The notes under the pieces were generated by a model. That model worked only from the letters and a program-made list of their open reading frames with translations, did no database searches and was not told where the DNA came from. Shown piece after piece: positions 1 through 6,251 of a DNA stretch of 25,037 nucleotides. Each line of letters opens with the position of its first letter. Position 1 is the stretch's first letter. The DNA is from a virus. Both the position numbers and the translations under genes were made by a program. The stretch is from IMG/VR virus record IMGVR_UViG_3300031840_000861, positions 1 through 25,037 of that record. The stretch is one strand, 5' to 3'.

Positions 1-2
1 CC

Positions 3-305
<303 letters not shown>

Positions 306-317
306 GGCCGATCCCGC

Positions 318-336
318 GCCGGGCCGGCCGCCCGGC
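318..336 (+). terminator. GC-rich stem-loop before the decoration gene
   Basis: GCCGGGC and GCCCGGC form a perfect 7-bp stem around a 5-nt loop, followed by CTTTCGT. The T-run is poor, so this could be a weak terminator, a processing site or an mRNA stabiliser. It lies between the chimeric frame and the strong ribosome binding site of the next gene. Confidence 0.35.
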
Positions 337-367
337 CTTTCGTCCCACATAGCAAGAGGAGGGGTTC

Positions 368-745
368 ATGCCCCCGTATAGTGCAACCGAATCCTTTACC
401 GAGGACAGCTTCGAACTGGGGCCGATGCCCAAAGTCGAAGAGATCGAGACGATCGTGTCCGGTCAAGACATCGCCGCCCGCCAGCCCGTGGGCAAGATCA
501 CGGCCAGCGGCAAGTGGAAGCTGTCCGATCCGGCAGCTGAAGATGGATCTGAGGTCGTGCGCGGTCTCTCGGCCATCGCAGTCGATGCGACGGCGGCGGA
601 CGTCAAGGCGCCGGTCATCAAGTCCGGCCGCTTCGATGAAGCCTCCATCGTGCTGACCAGCACCGATCACACGCTCGCCACGATCAAGGCCGACCTGACG
701 GGCACTCCGCTCTTCCTGGCCAATGTGAAAAACCAGTCGGTCTGA
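368..745 (+). CDS. Head decoration protein, lambda gpD-like (HDPD family)
   Basis: This 125-residue protein matches the lambda D family, small trimeric proteins that sit on the expanded capsid and stabilise it against internal DNA pressure. Family hallmarks are visible: an N-terminal segment ending in a hydrophobic strand (IETIVSGQDIA), the G-K-I-T-A-S-G-K turn near residue 45, S-D-P-A-A-E-D-G-S near 55, and the late F-D-E-A-S strand near 89. The ATG is preceded by AGGAGGGG at 357-364, the strongest ribosome binding site in the window, as expected for a protein needed in hundreds of copies. It lies directly before the major capsid gene, the lambda C-D-E order. The assignment is confident at family level; no structural role beyond this is visible. 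Confidence 0.88.
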   Translation: MPPYSATESFTEDSFELGPMPKVEEIETIVSGQDIAARQPVGKITASGKWKLSDPAAEDGSEVVRGLSAIAVDATAADVKAPVIKSGRFDEASIVLTSTDHTLATIKADLTGTPLFLANVKNQSV

Positions 746-762
746 CGGCTGGCTTTCTGCCG

Positions 763-780
763 GCCGGGTCCGCGCCCGGC
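763..780 (+). other. Intergenic stem-loop between decoration and capsid genes
   Basis: GCCGGG and CCCGGC pair as a 6-bp stem around a 6-nt loop in the 68-nt gap. No T-run follows, so it is more likely an mRNA processing or stability element than a terminator. Confidence 0.35.
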
Positions 781-813
781 TGATCAATCCACGGCTTAAA
801 CGGAGATCCCGAC

Positions 814-1851
814 ATGGCCATCAATTTTACCGGGCGCGACACCCGCGAAATCGTCGCAGTCATCGAGCAGTTTAACCGCCCGCGCACCTTCCTGCTCGAT
901 ACCTTCTTCCCGCGTGCGGTCTACTCCAACAACCAGTTCCTCGACTTCGAGGAAATCCTGCGCGGTCGTCACATGGCCCCGATTGTCCATCAGCGTTCGC
1001 CGGGCCGCGATGTGCGCAGCGGCGGCTTCGACATGCGCGCTTTCGAGCCGCCCCTCATGAAGCCGCTCGAACCCGTCGATCCTAATCGCGCCATTCAGCG
1101 CGTCGCCGGCGAGGCGCTTGGCGGTGAGATGACGGTCGCCGACCGTTATGAACTCATCAAGCTCGACATGCTGCTCGAGCAACGCAAGTCCGTCCTTCGC
1201 CGCATGGAATGGTATGCGGCCAACTGCCTGCGCAGCGGTTCCGTGACTGTGACCGGCGAAGGCTATGCCGAACCGATCACGATCAACTATCAGCGCAAAT
1301 CGACCTTGACCAAGGCGCTGGTCACCACGGCCCGCTGGGGCGAGGACGGCGTTGATCCTTCCGAGGATATCGAGATCTGGATGCAGGAGCTGCAGGACGA
1401 GAGTGGTTTCGCCCCGACCCATATCGTCCTCGATCCCAAGGCTTGGCGCTTGGCCCGACCGTTCCTGAAGGATGTTCTGGACAACCGCCGTCAGGCATCG
1501 GGTTCGATGGAACTCGGCCCGGTAAGCGTCGGCGATGACGTCACTGACGCGCGCTATTTGGGCGCGCTGGGTGATATCGAGTTCTGGCTCTACCAGGAAT
1601 CGGTCACGGACGATGACGGCTCGGCCACCAAGCTGATGCCCGATCACACCGTCCTGATCGGTTCCAACAAGATCGAGGGGGTGCGCGGCTACGGCGCCTT
1701 GATCTCGAAGACGCACGGGTTCCTGCCGCTCGAATACGGACAGCGGGTATTTGAGGACGTGAAGACCGAGCAGGAATACGTGGAGACCCAGTCGAAGGGC
1801 ATCCCGATCCCGGCTCGTCCGAACGCCTTCATGGCGATCACCGTCCGCTAG
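814..1851 (+). CDS. Major capsid protein, lambda gpE-like (Phage_cap_E family)
   Basis: The 345-residue product has the length and sequence pattern of the lambda E family, an HK97-fold shell protein. Visible family features are an N-terminal R-P-R-T-F-L-L-D-T-F-F-P near residues 28-38, Q-F-L-D-F-E-E-I, the mid-protein YELIKLDMLLEQRKSVLRRMEW segment near 112-131, and a C-terminal PLEYGQRVFEDVKTEQEYVE stretch typical of the family, where phages diverge only near the tail. No obvious N-terminal scaffold (delta) domain is present, as expected for cap_E proteins. The start is set by GGAG about 8 nt upstream. It follows the decoration gene and precedes the connector genes. Confidence 0.92.
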   Translation: MAINFTGRDTREIVAVIEQFNRPRTFLLDTFFPRAVYSNNQFLDFEEILRGRHMAPIVHQRSPGRDVRSGGFDMRAFEPPLMKPLEPVDPNRAIQRVAGEALGGEMTVADRYELIKLDMLLEQRKSVLRRMEWYAANCLRSGSVTVTGEGYAEPITINYQRKSTLTKALVTTARWGEDGVDPSEDIEIWMQELQDESGFAPTHIVLDPKAWRLARPFLKDVLDNRRQASGSMELGPVSVGDDVTDARYLGALGDIEFWLYQESVTDDDGSATKLMPDHTVLIGSNKIEGVRGYGALISKTHGFLPLEYGQRVFEDVKTEQEYVETQSKGIPIPARPNAFMAITVR

Positions 1852-1867
1852 GCCAGAAGCCGACTCA

Positions 1868-1888
1868 AGCTGCCCGGCCGGCGCAGCT
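1868..1888 (+). other. Intergenic stem-loop after the capsid gene
   Basis: AGCTGC and GCAGCT form a 6-bp stem. The 9-nt loop is itself GC-palindromic (CCGGCCGG). There is no T-run. It is one of a series of stem-loops in the gaps between head genes. Confidence 0.35.
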
Positions 1889-1938
1889 CCGCGAAGTCCG
1901 GCCAATTCAATCTATCAACCGAAGAGAGGAAAATGATC

Positions 1939-2334
1939 ATGGCCAAGGCCAAGATTATCAAGGTGCGCGTGGCTCCAGGCCGCTCGCTCCAGCTCGGAAA
2001 GAGCGACGACGAGGACGCCCGGGCCGACGAGGGCGAAGTTGTCGAGATCGAGGAAGAAGAGGCGATTCTCCTGAAGGAGAAGGGCTTCGTCGTCGACTAC
2101 AATCCGCCCAAAGCCGAGACGGTGAAGTCCTCCGGCAAGAGGTCCGAAACCGCCAAGACCGGCACCAAGACCGCCAAGACCGGCACCAAGACCGCCAGCA
2201 CGGGCAAGGGCGGCGCCGCTCAGACCGGCGCCGCCAAGACCGGTGACGGCGACGGAGACGGCCCGGGTGACGGCGATGGGGATGCCGCGGGCGGGGACGG
2301 TGCCGCCCCCGGTCAGACCAAGCCGGCCGCCTAG
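1939..2334 (+). CDS. Small repeat-rich, acidic-tailed phage protein between capsid and head-tail joining genes
   Basis: No family is recognised with confidence. The first 55 residues look folded (KIIKVRVAPGRSLQLG, then an acidic E-E-E-E-A segment and an L-L-K-E-K-G-F-V-V-D-Y strand). The rest is low complexity: a lysine/threonine repeat (K-T-G-T-K-T-A), then glycine-aspartate repeats (G-D-G-D-G-D-G) and a Pro/Ala end. Its place between capsid and the FII-like joining protein is where lambda has the packaging helper FI, which is similar in size, but sequence similarity is not evident. An ATG at 1933 is also in frame; AGAGGA ends at 1930, only 2 nt from it and 8 nt from 1939, so the later start is preferred. 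The basic then acidic tail is presumably disordered. Confidence 0.7.
   Translation: MAKAKIIKVRVAPGRSLQLGKSDDEDARADEGEVVEIEEEEAILLKEKGFVVDYNPPKAETVKSSGKRSETAKTGTKTAKTGTKTASTGKGGAAQTGAAKTGDGDGDGPGDGDGDAAGGDGAAPGQTKPAA
2152..2193 (+). repeat. Two perfect 21-bp tandem units inside the small acidic protein gene
   Basis: The unit GCCAAGACCGGCACCAAGACC occurs twice back to back and is followed by a decaying third copy. It encodes A-K-T-G-T-K-T. The two copies are identical at every base, so the duplication is recent or kept homogeneous by slippage. Confidence 0.85.
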
Positions 2335-2347
2335 CGAACGCCGTTCG
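2335..2347. repeat. Iterated palindrome CGAACGCCGTTCG, copy 1 (extragenic)
   Basis: Perfect 6-bp arms flank a single central base. The palindrome begins at the base after the TAG stop of the preceding gene and lies 17 nt before a 12-bp hairpin. Including the upstream CTAG, a 17-bp stretch is identical to copy 5 near 19882-19898. Confidence 0.85.
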
Positions 2348-2364
2348 GCCAAGCTCAAGGAAAG

Positions 2365-2392
2365 CGCCCCGGGTCCTGATGGATCCGGGGCG
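2365..2392 (+). terminator. Strong 12-bp hairpin after the head gene block (attenuator or weak terminator)
   Basis: CGCCCCGGGTCC pairs with GGATCCGGGGCG (11 Watson-Crick pairs and one G-U) around a TGAT tetraloop. The downstream run is only GTCTTG, so termination would be partial. It sits between the highly expressed capsid genes and the low-copy connector genes, which would suit stepping down expression, and its 3' arm lies just before the start of the next gene, which has no clear Shine-Dalgarno of its own. Confidence 0.5.
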
Positions 2393-2403
2393 GTCTTGAC
2401 CCG

Positions 2404-2799
2404 ATGACCACTCATGCCCGCCGCGCCCTGGACGTGGCCTTTCGCCTTTACGGCTTCGATGCGGTCTATACCGCGCCCGAGGCCCAGGCGGCGGCCGGAA
2501 CGGTGCGCCTGCTTCCCGTGCCGCAGGACATGGCGGATGCGACCGCATCCTTCATGACCACGCGCATTGTCACGGGCTCGATCCAGTTCCGCGTGCGGAT
2601 CTACGAACCCGCGCTCGAGGACGCGGTGCTGGCCGAGAAGGGCGAACTTGTGACCCCGGCTATCCTGGGGTCCGGGCTCGAACCCTTCGCCGGCAAGACG
2701 TTCGTGATCGATGGCGAGCCCAAATCGCTCGATCTCTACCGGCTGACCCGCACGATCGCGGTCCACGATGCCGCCCGCTTCGGCCCGCCGCAGGCCTGA
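2404..2799 (+). CDS. Putative head-tail joining protein, lambda FII-like
   Basis: This 131-residue protein begins M-T-T-H-A-R-R-A-L-D-V-A-F and contains a V-I-D-G-E-P-K-S-L-D strand near residue 105, followed by a short helix. Size, beta-rich pattern and place (after capsid, before the tail-completion genes) match the FII-like joining proteins of alphaproteobacterial siphophages, which sit beneath the connector and receive the finished tail. Sequence similarity within this group is always weak, so the assignment leans on gene order. The ATG follows a GGGGCGG stretch that is part of a hairpin, so translation may be affected by that structure. No membrane segment or catalytic motif is seen. Confidence 0.6.
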   Translation: MTTHARRALDVAFRLYGFDAVYTAPEAQAAAGTVRLLPVPQDMADATASFMTTRIVTGSIQFRVRIYEPALEDAVLAEKGELVTPAILGSGLEPFAGKTFVIDGEPKSLDLYRLTRTIAVHDAARFGPPQA

Positions 2800-2804
2800 C
2801 GCTC

Positions 2805-3506
2805 ATGTCAGTCGACATCACGCTGGCCCTGCAGGGCGAGTATGAACGCTTCACCGATGCGGCCCAGACAGCGGTTCTGCAGGCCCTGGCCGCAGCGGCC
2901 TATGACGTGACCTTTCAGGCGCGCGAAGAGTTGAAGAAGGACACGCGCGCGGCCGGTCTCGGCGTTATCGAGCGGACCTGGCGCATGGAGATGTTTCCGG
3001 CGCGCGGCAAGCTCTCGACGGCGCCGACTGGCTGGATCTACTCGCGCGCGCCTCAGATCATCGAATCCTTCGAGCGGGGTGTGACGATCGGCGGCGGTCC
3101 GTCCAGCCCGATTGCGATCCCGATCCCGGACAGCCCGGCCGGAGATCTGAAGAACCCGCGCGGCCCGGCCAATCTGGTCGATGCGGCCGAGGCCAAGTAC
3201 GGCAAGCTGACGGTCATTCCTGGCGGTCCGGGCAAGGCGGCCATGCTGGTCGCGAACAATGTGCGTTTTACCAAGACCGGCCGGCTGTCTGCGGCCAAGC
3301 TGACAAAGACCGGTCGCTATCGCAAAGGCGCGGCCAGCGTACCGCTCTTCTGGCTGGTGCCGAATGCACACCTGAAAAAGCGGCTGAACGTCGCCAAGAT
3401 CCGGCACCGCGCCGAACGCCGTTCGGCGGCGCGCCTGCGTCACCACCTGGACCGCCATCTGGCTGACGTCATCGCCAAGCTATCCGATCAGGGTTTCAAG
3501 CTGTGA
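2805..3506 (+). CDS. DUF6441-like phage protein, probable tail-completion/minor tail component
   Basis: A 233-residue basic protein, with clustered arginine and lysine in the last 60 residues (K-K-R-L-N-V-A-K-I-R-H-R-A-E-R-R). The pattern of an N-terminal helix, a middle W-I-Y-S-R-A-P near residue 72, an I-P-I-P-D loop and a late F-W-L-V-P-N-A-H near 184 matches the DUF6441 proteins found in alphaproteobacterial phages. Its position corresponds to lambda Z / HK97 gp10, which finish the tail so that it can attach to the head. It starts 5 nt after the previous stop, and its own stop overlaps the next start (GTGA). One copy of the iterated palindrome lies in its C-terminal coding region and reads A-E-R-R-S. 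Function is inferred from order; the family match is from memory. Confidence 0.62.
   Translation: MSVDITLALQGEYERFTDAAQTAVLQALAAAAYDVTFQAREELKKDTRAAGLGVIERTWRMEMFPARGKLSTAPTGWIYSRAPQIIESFERGVTIGGGPSSPIAIPIPDSPAGDLKNPRGPANLVDAAEAKYGKLTVIPGGPGKAAMLVANNVRFTKTGRLSAAKLTKTGRYRKGAASVPLFWLVPNAHLKKRLNVAKIRHRAERRSAARLRHHLDRHLADVIAKLSDQGFKL
3413..3425. repeat. Iterated palindrome CGAACGCCGTTCG, copy 2 (intragenic)
   Basis: This is an exact copy of the 13-bp palindrome inside the DUF6441-like gene. Flanking bases extend the symmetry by one pair per side beyond the core (C and G), so the local palindrome is longer here than at the extragenic copies. Confidence 0.85.
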
Positions 3507-3976
3507 CCCGCGCCGAACAGATCCGGCAGGCCTTGTTCGAGGCGATCCGGACCGGTGCCGCGGCCACGCCGGACCTGCCGGCTCCGGTCCGCAATGAGGG
3601 ACTCGAGCAGGGCCTGTCCCGGCTCTCGGCGCAAACCGGTTCGCATGGCTGGCTCAACCTGATCGACCTTCAGCCCGAAAAGCTGGGCGAGGAAATTGGA
3701 GATCAGGGCGAGGGGCTTGAGGAGTACGACCTGCCCGTCCGCGTCGAGTGGGTCGTGCTTCACCCGGACGATGCGACCCGCGAGGCGGCATTCGATGCGG
3801 GCCTTCAGGCCCTGGGCGCCATCCTGCGCGCCGATCTGACGCTGAACGGGACCTGCGACGATCTCACCTTTGACGCGCCCGACAGCGCGGAGACGGTGCT
3901 GTCCGGCGTGCCGCAGTTCAAATCGTGCGAGTTCACCGTCCGGCTGCTCTTTGCAGTGCCGGACATCCTGTCCTGA
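3503..3976 (+). CDS. Putative tail terminator protein, lambda U-like
   Basis: The 157-residue product starts at GTG within a GTGA overlap with the previous gene and reads M-T-R-A-E-Q-I-R-Q-A-L-F-E-A-I. An N-terminal helix, a central strand (Y-D-L-P-V-R-V-E-W-V-V) and a late pair of strands (C-E-F-T-V-R-L-L-F-A-V) give the alpha-beta layout of tail terminators, which cap the growing tail tube and make the head-binding face. Position between the tail-completion protein and the tube protein supports this. Sequence alone gives only a weak match, so it is chiefly an assignment by gene order. No alternative enzyme motif is present. Confidence 0.6.
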   Translation: MTRAEQIRQALFEAIRTGAAATPDLPAPVRNEGLEQGLSRLSAQTGSHGWLNLIDLQPEKLGEEIGDQGEGLEEYDLPVRVEWVVLHPDDATREAAFDAGLQALGAILRADLTLNGTCDDLTFDAPDSAETVLSGVPQFKSCEFTVRLLFAVPDILS

Positions 3977-3991
3977 AAGGAGTTCTGACCG

Positions 3992-4246
3992 ATGGCCAGC
4001 AAACCCAAATCCACGCCCGCCGCCTCGCAAACCGGATCCGCTGCGGCGCCGACACAGGCCCAGCCGGCCAAGCCGGCCGCGCCGGTCTACGCCTTTTTCC
4101 TGCGTGCGCACAGACAGGGTGACGGGTCTCAGATTGCGCGCGGCTGTGTGCGCCGCCTCCCCGGCGACGAGTTCACCCGCCTCAGCGGCGGCGAGACGCC
4201 CACCGTGCGCAAGGCCAGCCAGACCGAAATCGCCCTGGCCGGCTGA
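3992..4246 (+). CDS. Small hypothetical protein with disordered Ala/Pro/Lys N-terminus
   Basis: I do not recognise this 84-residue protein. The first 30 residues are a low-complexity Ala/Pro/Lys/Gln linker (A-Q-P-A-K-P-A-A-P). The rest looks compact and could form a short beta-barrel-like unit (Y-A-F-F-L-R-A-H, then a V-R-R-L-P-G-D-E-F turn). A clear AAAGGAG ribosome binding site lies about 9 nt upstream of the ATG, so it is probably translated. It occupies the gap before the tail tube gene. The V-x-R-L-P-G-D pattern resembles short tail-associated proteins of other phages, but no function is claimed. Confidence 0.6.
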   Translation: MASKPKSTPAASQTGSAAAPTQAQPAKPAAPVYAFFLRAHRQGDGSQIARGCVRRLPGDEFTRLSGGETPTVRKASQTEIALAG

Positions 4247-4309
4247 CCTCCTTTCACCCCGCTCCCCCCGGGGCGACCCGGCGCCTGGCCGGGCGCGCGT
4301 TCGTGCCTG

Positions 4310-4324
4310 CGGCGCTTCGCGCCG
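4310..4324 (+). terminator. Stem-loop before the tail tube gene
   Basis: CGGCGC and GCGCCG pair perfectly around a TTC loop, followed by TTCTCA. A second, weaker stem (CCCGGC with GCCGGG, about 4277-4293) lies just upstream. No long T-run is present, so termination would be partial. The 111-nt gap otherwise holds only the ribosome binding site (CGGAG) of the tube gene. Confidence 0.3.
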
Positions 4325-4357
4325 TTCTCACCTGCCTACTGATCACGGAGATTATTC

Positions 4358-5365
4358 ATGCCGGACGTTGCATCCCAACGAAGCCGCGGCCTTGTCCTGG
4401 CCGCCGGTCTTCAAACCGACTTCGTCACGCCCCTGTCTACAGGGCTGGGGCGCTACACCTACTACGAAGAGAGCCTGAACACGACCGAGGCTCCGGCCGA
4501 GGACAACGAGCTGGGCCTGGAGACCCATGACGATCGCTCTCCGACCGATCCGGGGCCGGGCTCGAAAGGCGGGCAGGGCTCGATCGTCGTGCCCGCCGAC
4601 CTGAACCAGCTCGGCTTCTGGCTGACCTTGCTTCTGGGGACACCGGACACGACCGATAACGAAGATGGCAGCTGGACCCATGTCTTCAAATCGGGTGCCG
4701 ACACGCTGCCGAGTGCGACGCTGCAGCGCGCCCTGGGCAGCGGCCGCTGGAAGATCGCCAAGGGGCTGATGGTCAATTCCATCGCCTTCGGCCTGGCCAA
4801 GTCCGAGGATGGGTATCGCACCTTCCGCCTCGATTGCATGGCCCGTGAGGTCTACACCGCCGGCGCGCCCATCGAGGCCGATCCTGCGGCCATGGCGGCC
4901 CGTGCCAAGCTTCCGGCCAAGCGTGGCCTGACCCGGCTGAACTCGGTGGTCAATGCCCAGCTGGTCTCCGGCGAGTTCACCTTCGCCAACAATCTTCAGC
5001 GTGAGGATTATGCCGATAGCGCCGACGATGCCGGAGATCTGGCGAGTGCCATGGAACCGGGCGATCTCAGCTTCTCCGGCAACCCGACCTATCGGTTCAA
5101 GCGCGGCGCCGCGCTGAACGGGGCGATCGACCTGTTCACCTCGCATACCACGCCGTTCGCTCACGAGATCGAGTATGCGCGCTCGGACACGTCCTCGCTC
5201 CTGATCGCCACGCCGCGTTGTTTTGCGCCGCCGGCCGTGCCGGCCGCCAACGGTCCGGGGCCTGTCGACTTCTCGACCTCGATCACGGCGCGTCAGGTGG
5301 TCGGCGAAACGCCCGCTCCGCTGATGACGGTCACGCTGACCAACGCCGTGGAGAGCTATTCGTGA
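4358..5365 (+). CDS. Major tail tube protein (Phage_tube_2-like)
   Basis: The 335-residue protein has the layout of the long tail tube family: an opening T-P-L-S-T-G-L near residue 25, an acidic E-D-N-E-L-G segment where the family carries a conserved E-x-E loop, the G-S-I-V-V-P-A-D strand, a F-W-L-T-L-L-L-G-T-P helix near 87, G-S-W-T-H-V-F-K-S-G near 105-115 and L-P-S-A-T-L following it. These proteins stack as hexameric rings to make the tube through which DNA is delivered. CGGAG lies 8 nt upstream of the ATG. The stop overlaps the next start (GTGA), as is common for tube and chaperone genes. Confidence 0.85.
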   Translation: MPDVASQRSRGLVLAAGLQTDFVTPLSTGLGRYTYYEESLNTTEAPAEDNELGLETHDDRSPTDPGPGSKGGQGSIVVPADLNQLGFWLTLLLGTPDTTDNEDGSWTHVFKSGADTLPSATLQRALGSGRWKIAKGLMVNSIAFGLAKSEDGYRTFRLDCMAREVYTAGAPIEADPAAMAARAKLPAKRGLTRLNSVVNAQLVSGEFTFANNLQREDYADSADDAGDLASAMEPGDLSFSGNPTYRFKRGAALNGAIDLFTSHTTPFAHEIEYARSDTSSLLIATPRCFAPPAVPAANGPGPVDFSTSITARQVVGETPAPLMTVTLTNAVESYS

Positions 5366-5901
5366 CCGCGTCTGACAAGCCGATCCGGCTGAAGCGCCGG
5401 GCCGACACGCAGACAATCGAGGTTGGCCAGGTCTGTCTTGAAGTACGCCCGGCCGGCGCGTTCGAGAAGGACATGGCCGAGGAACTGGCCAGGGGCTATG
5501 CGCGCAAGGTGGTGGAGTCCAGCGAGCTGGCCGCGACATTGAACCTGTCTGCCGGCGTGCTGGCCCGGCTGGGCGATCTGCATGACGGTCTCGACTTCTC
5601 GGCGGGCTTCGGCCTCTTCCTCTATGCGGTGGCGCTTGGCGAAATCTCGATCGTGCAGGTGCTGTCCGGCGTGGAAAGTCCGGACGGGTGCCCGGCCCCG
5701 TTCGCGCCCTCGCTCGGCGATATCGCGCTCCTGTTCCAGGAGAACCTGCCACCGCCAAGCGCGGAGACCTATGCCGGGGCCTTCATCACCCGGATATCCG
5801 GTCTGCGCATTCTGGAGGATGGCGAGGGAAAAGGCTGCGCCGCCGTGCCCGGTATCTCTGGGGGCGCGGCGGCGAATCCTGCCGGCGATGTCAGAACCTA
5901 G
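5362..5901 (+). CDS. Tail assembly chaperone, short form (lambda G-like)
   Basis: The start is GTG 5362, overlapping the tube stop by 4 nt, and gives 179 residues; an in-frame upstream ATG lies inside the tube gene and is not credible. Residues 1-20 are a basic strand region, and the middle is helical (E-K-D-M-A-E-E-L-A-R-G-Y, L-S-A-G-V-L-A-R-L). It lies between tube and tape measure, exactly where tailed phages place the chaperone that coats the tape measure and recruits tube subunits. At residues 155-157 the codons GAG GGA AAA form a slippery site, so a fraction of ribosomes would shift to make the longer GT form. Ribosomes that do not shift end at TAG 5899-5901. Confidence 0.82.
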   Translation: MTASDKPIRLKRRADTQTIEVGQVCLEVRPAGAFEKDMAEELARGYARKVVESSELAATLNLSAGVLARLGDLHDGLDFSAGFGLFLYAVALGEISIVQVLSGVESPDGCPAPFAPSLGDIALLFQENLPPPSAETYAGAFITRISGLRILEDGEGKGCAAVPGISGGAAANPAGDVRT

Positions 5902-6251
5902 GCGAGCCCTGTGCGTCCGGCGGCCGAACGATTGACGGGACCTGGTGTCCGCTCGATTCCGACGCGCCGCGGACACCGGAGGGCAATCTCGCCTGGTCGC
6001 TCGCGCAGGATCCGGGGATCTGGATCCACGTACCGCTTACTCTGCCCACCCCGAACGGGATCCCGGTCACGGCTCTTGTCTGCACCGGCCTGCAGGTGCG
6101 TGAAGCCCTGGGCCGTGTGGCCGAGCTGCACCGGTATGACCGCGCGGCGCTCATCGCCTTCCTGCGCGATATCGAGGCCGGCCGCATCCTTGGCGAAAGC
6201 GACCAGGCGGGCGGGTCTGGCCTGCAAACCGGCGAATACGAGGACGATTAA
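5362..6251 (+). CDS. Tail assembly chaperone, frameshifted long form (lambda GT-like), joined at 5832
   Basis: A -1 shift at the G GGA AAA heptamer moves reading from the G frame to the next open frame: the product reads 5362-5832, then from 5832 to TAA 6249-6251, 296 residues in all. The extension of about 139 residues begins R-L-R-R-R-A-R-Y-L-W-G, has an E-S-C-R-R-C-Q-N-L-G-E-P-C cysteine cluster, a W-S-L-A-Q-D-P-G-I-W-I-H segment and ends acidic. The extension frame has no good ribosome binding site or start near 5901, which argues for frameshifting rather than a separate gene. In lambda, the T part binds the tube protein and G binds the tape measure. The tape measure ATG follows the TAA immediately. 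Confidence 0.82.
5826..5874 (+). promoter_or_regulatory. Programmed -1 ribosomal frameshift signal: slippery heptamer plus hairpin
   Basis: GGGAAAA at 5826-5832 is positioned as G GGA AAA in the incoming frame, a canonical X XXY YYZ site close to lambda's G GGA AAG. After a 5-nt spacer, 5838-5850 pairs with 5862-5874 through 13 base pairs (12 Watson-Crick and one G-U) around an 11-nt loop. Heptamer phase, spacer length, stem length and the -1 relation of the two open frames all agree. Confidence 0.9.

Noticed and set aside
796-1905. Long minus-strand open frame (369 codons) opposite the capsid gene
   Set aside because: It mirrors the capsid gene's codon pattern, as GC-rich sequence does on the opposite strand, and has no ribosome binding site or recognisable domain.
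2335-2347. LexA/SOS box
   Set aside because: Alphaproteobacterial LexA boxes are GTTC-N7-GTTC direct repeats, and Bacillus-type boxes have N4 between GAAC and GTTC; this palindrome has N3 and occurs inside genes.
4352-5758. Minus-strand open frame opposite the tube and chaperone genes
   Set aside because: Shadow of well-supported plus-strand genes; it would span two unrelated genes and has no start signal.
5688-6251. Independent gene starting at ATG 5688 in the -1 frame
   Set aside because: The first 50 codons are out-of-frame chaperone sequence with no ribosome binding site; the frameshift signal explains the real part of this frame better.
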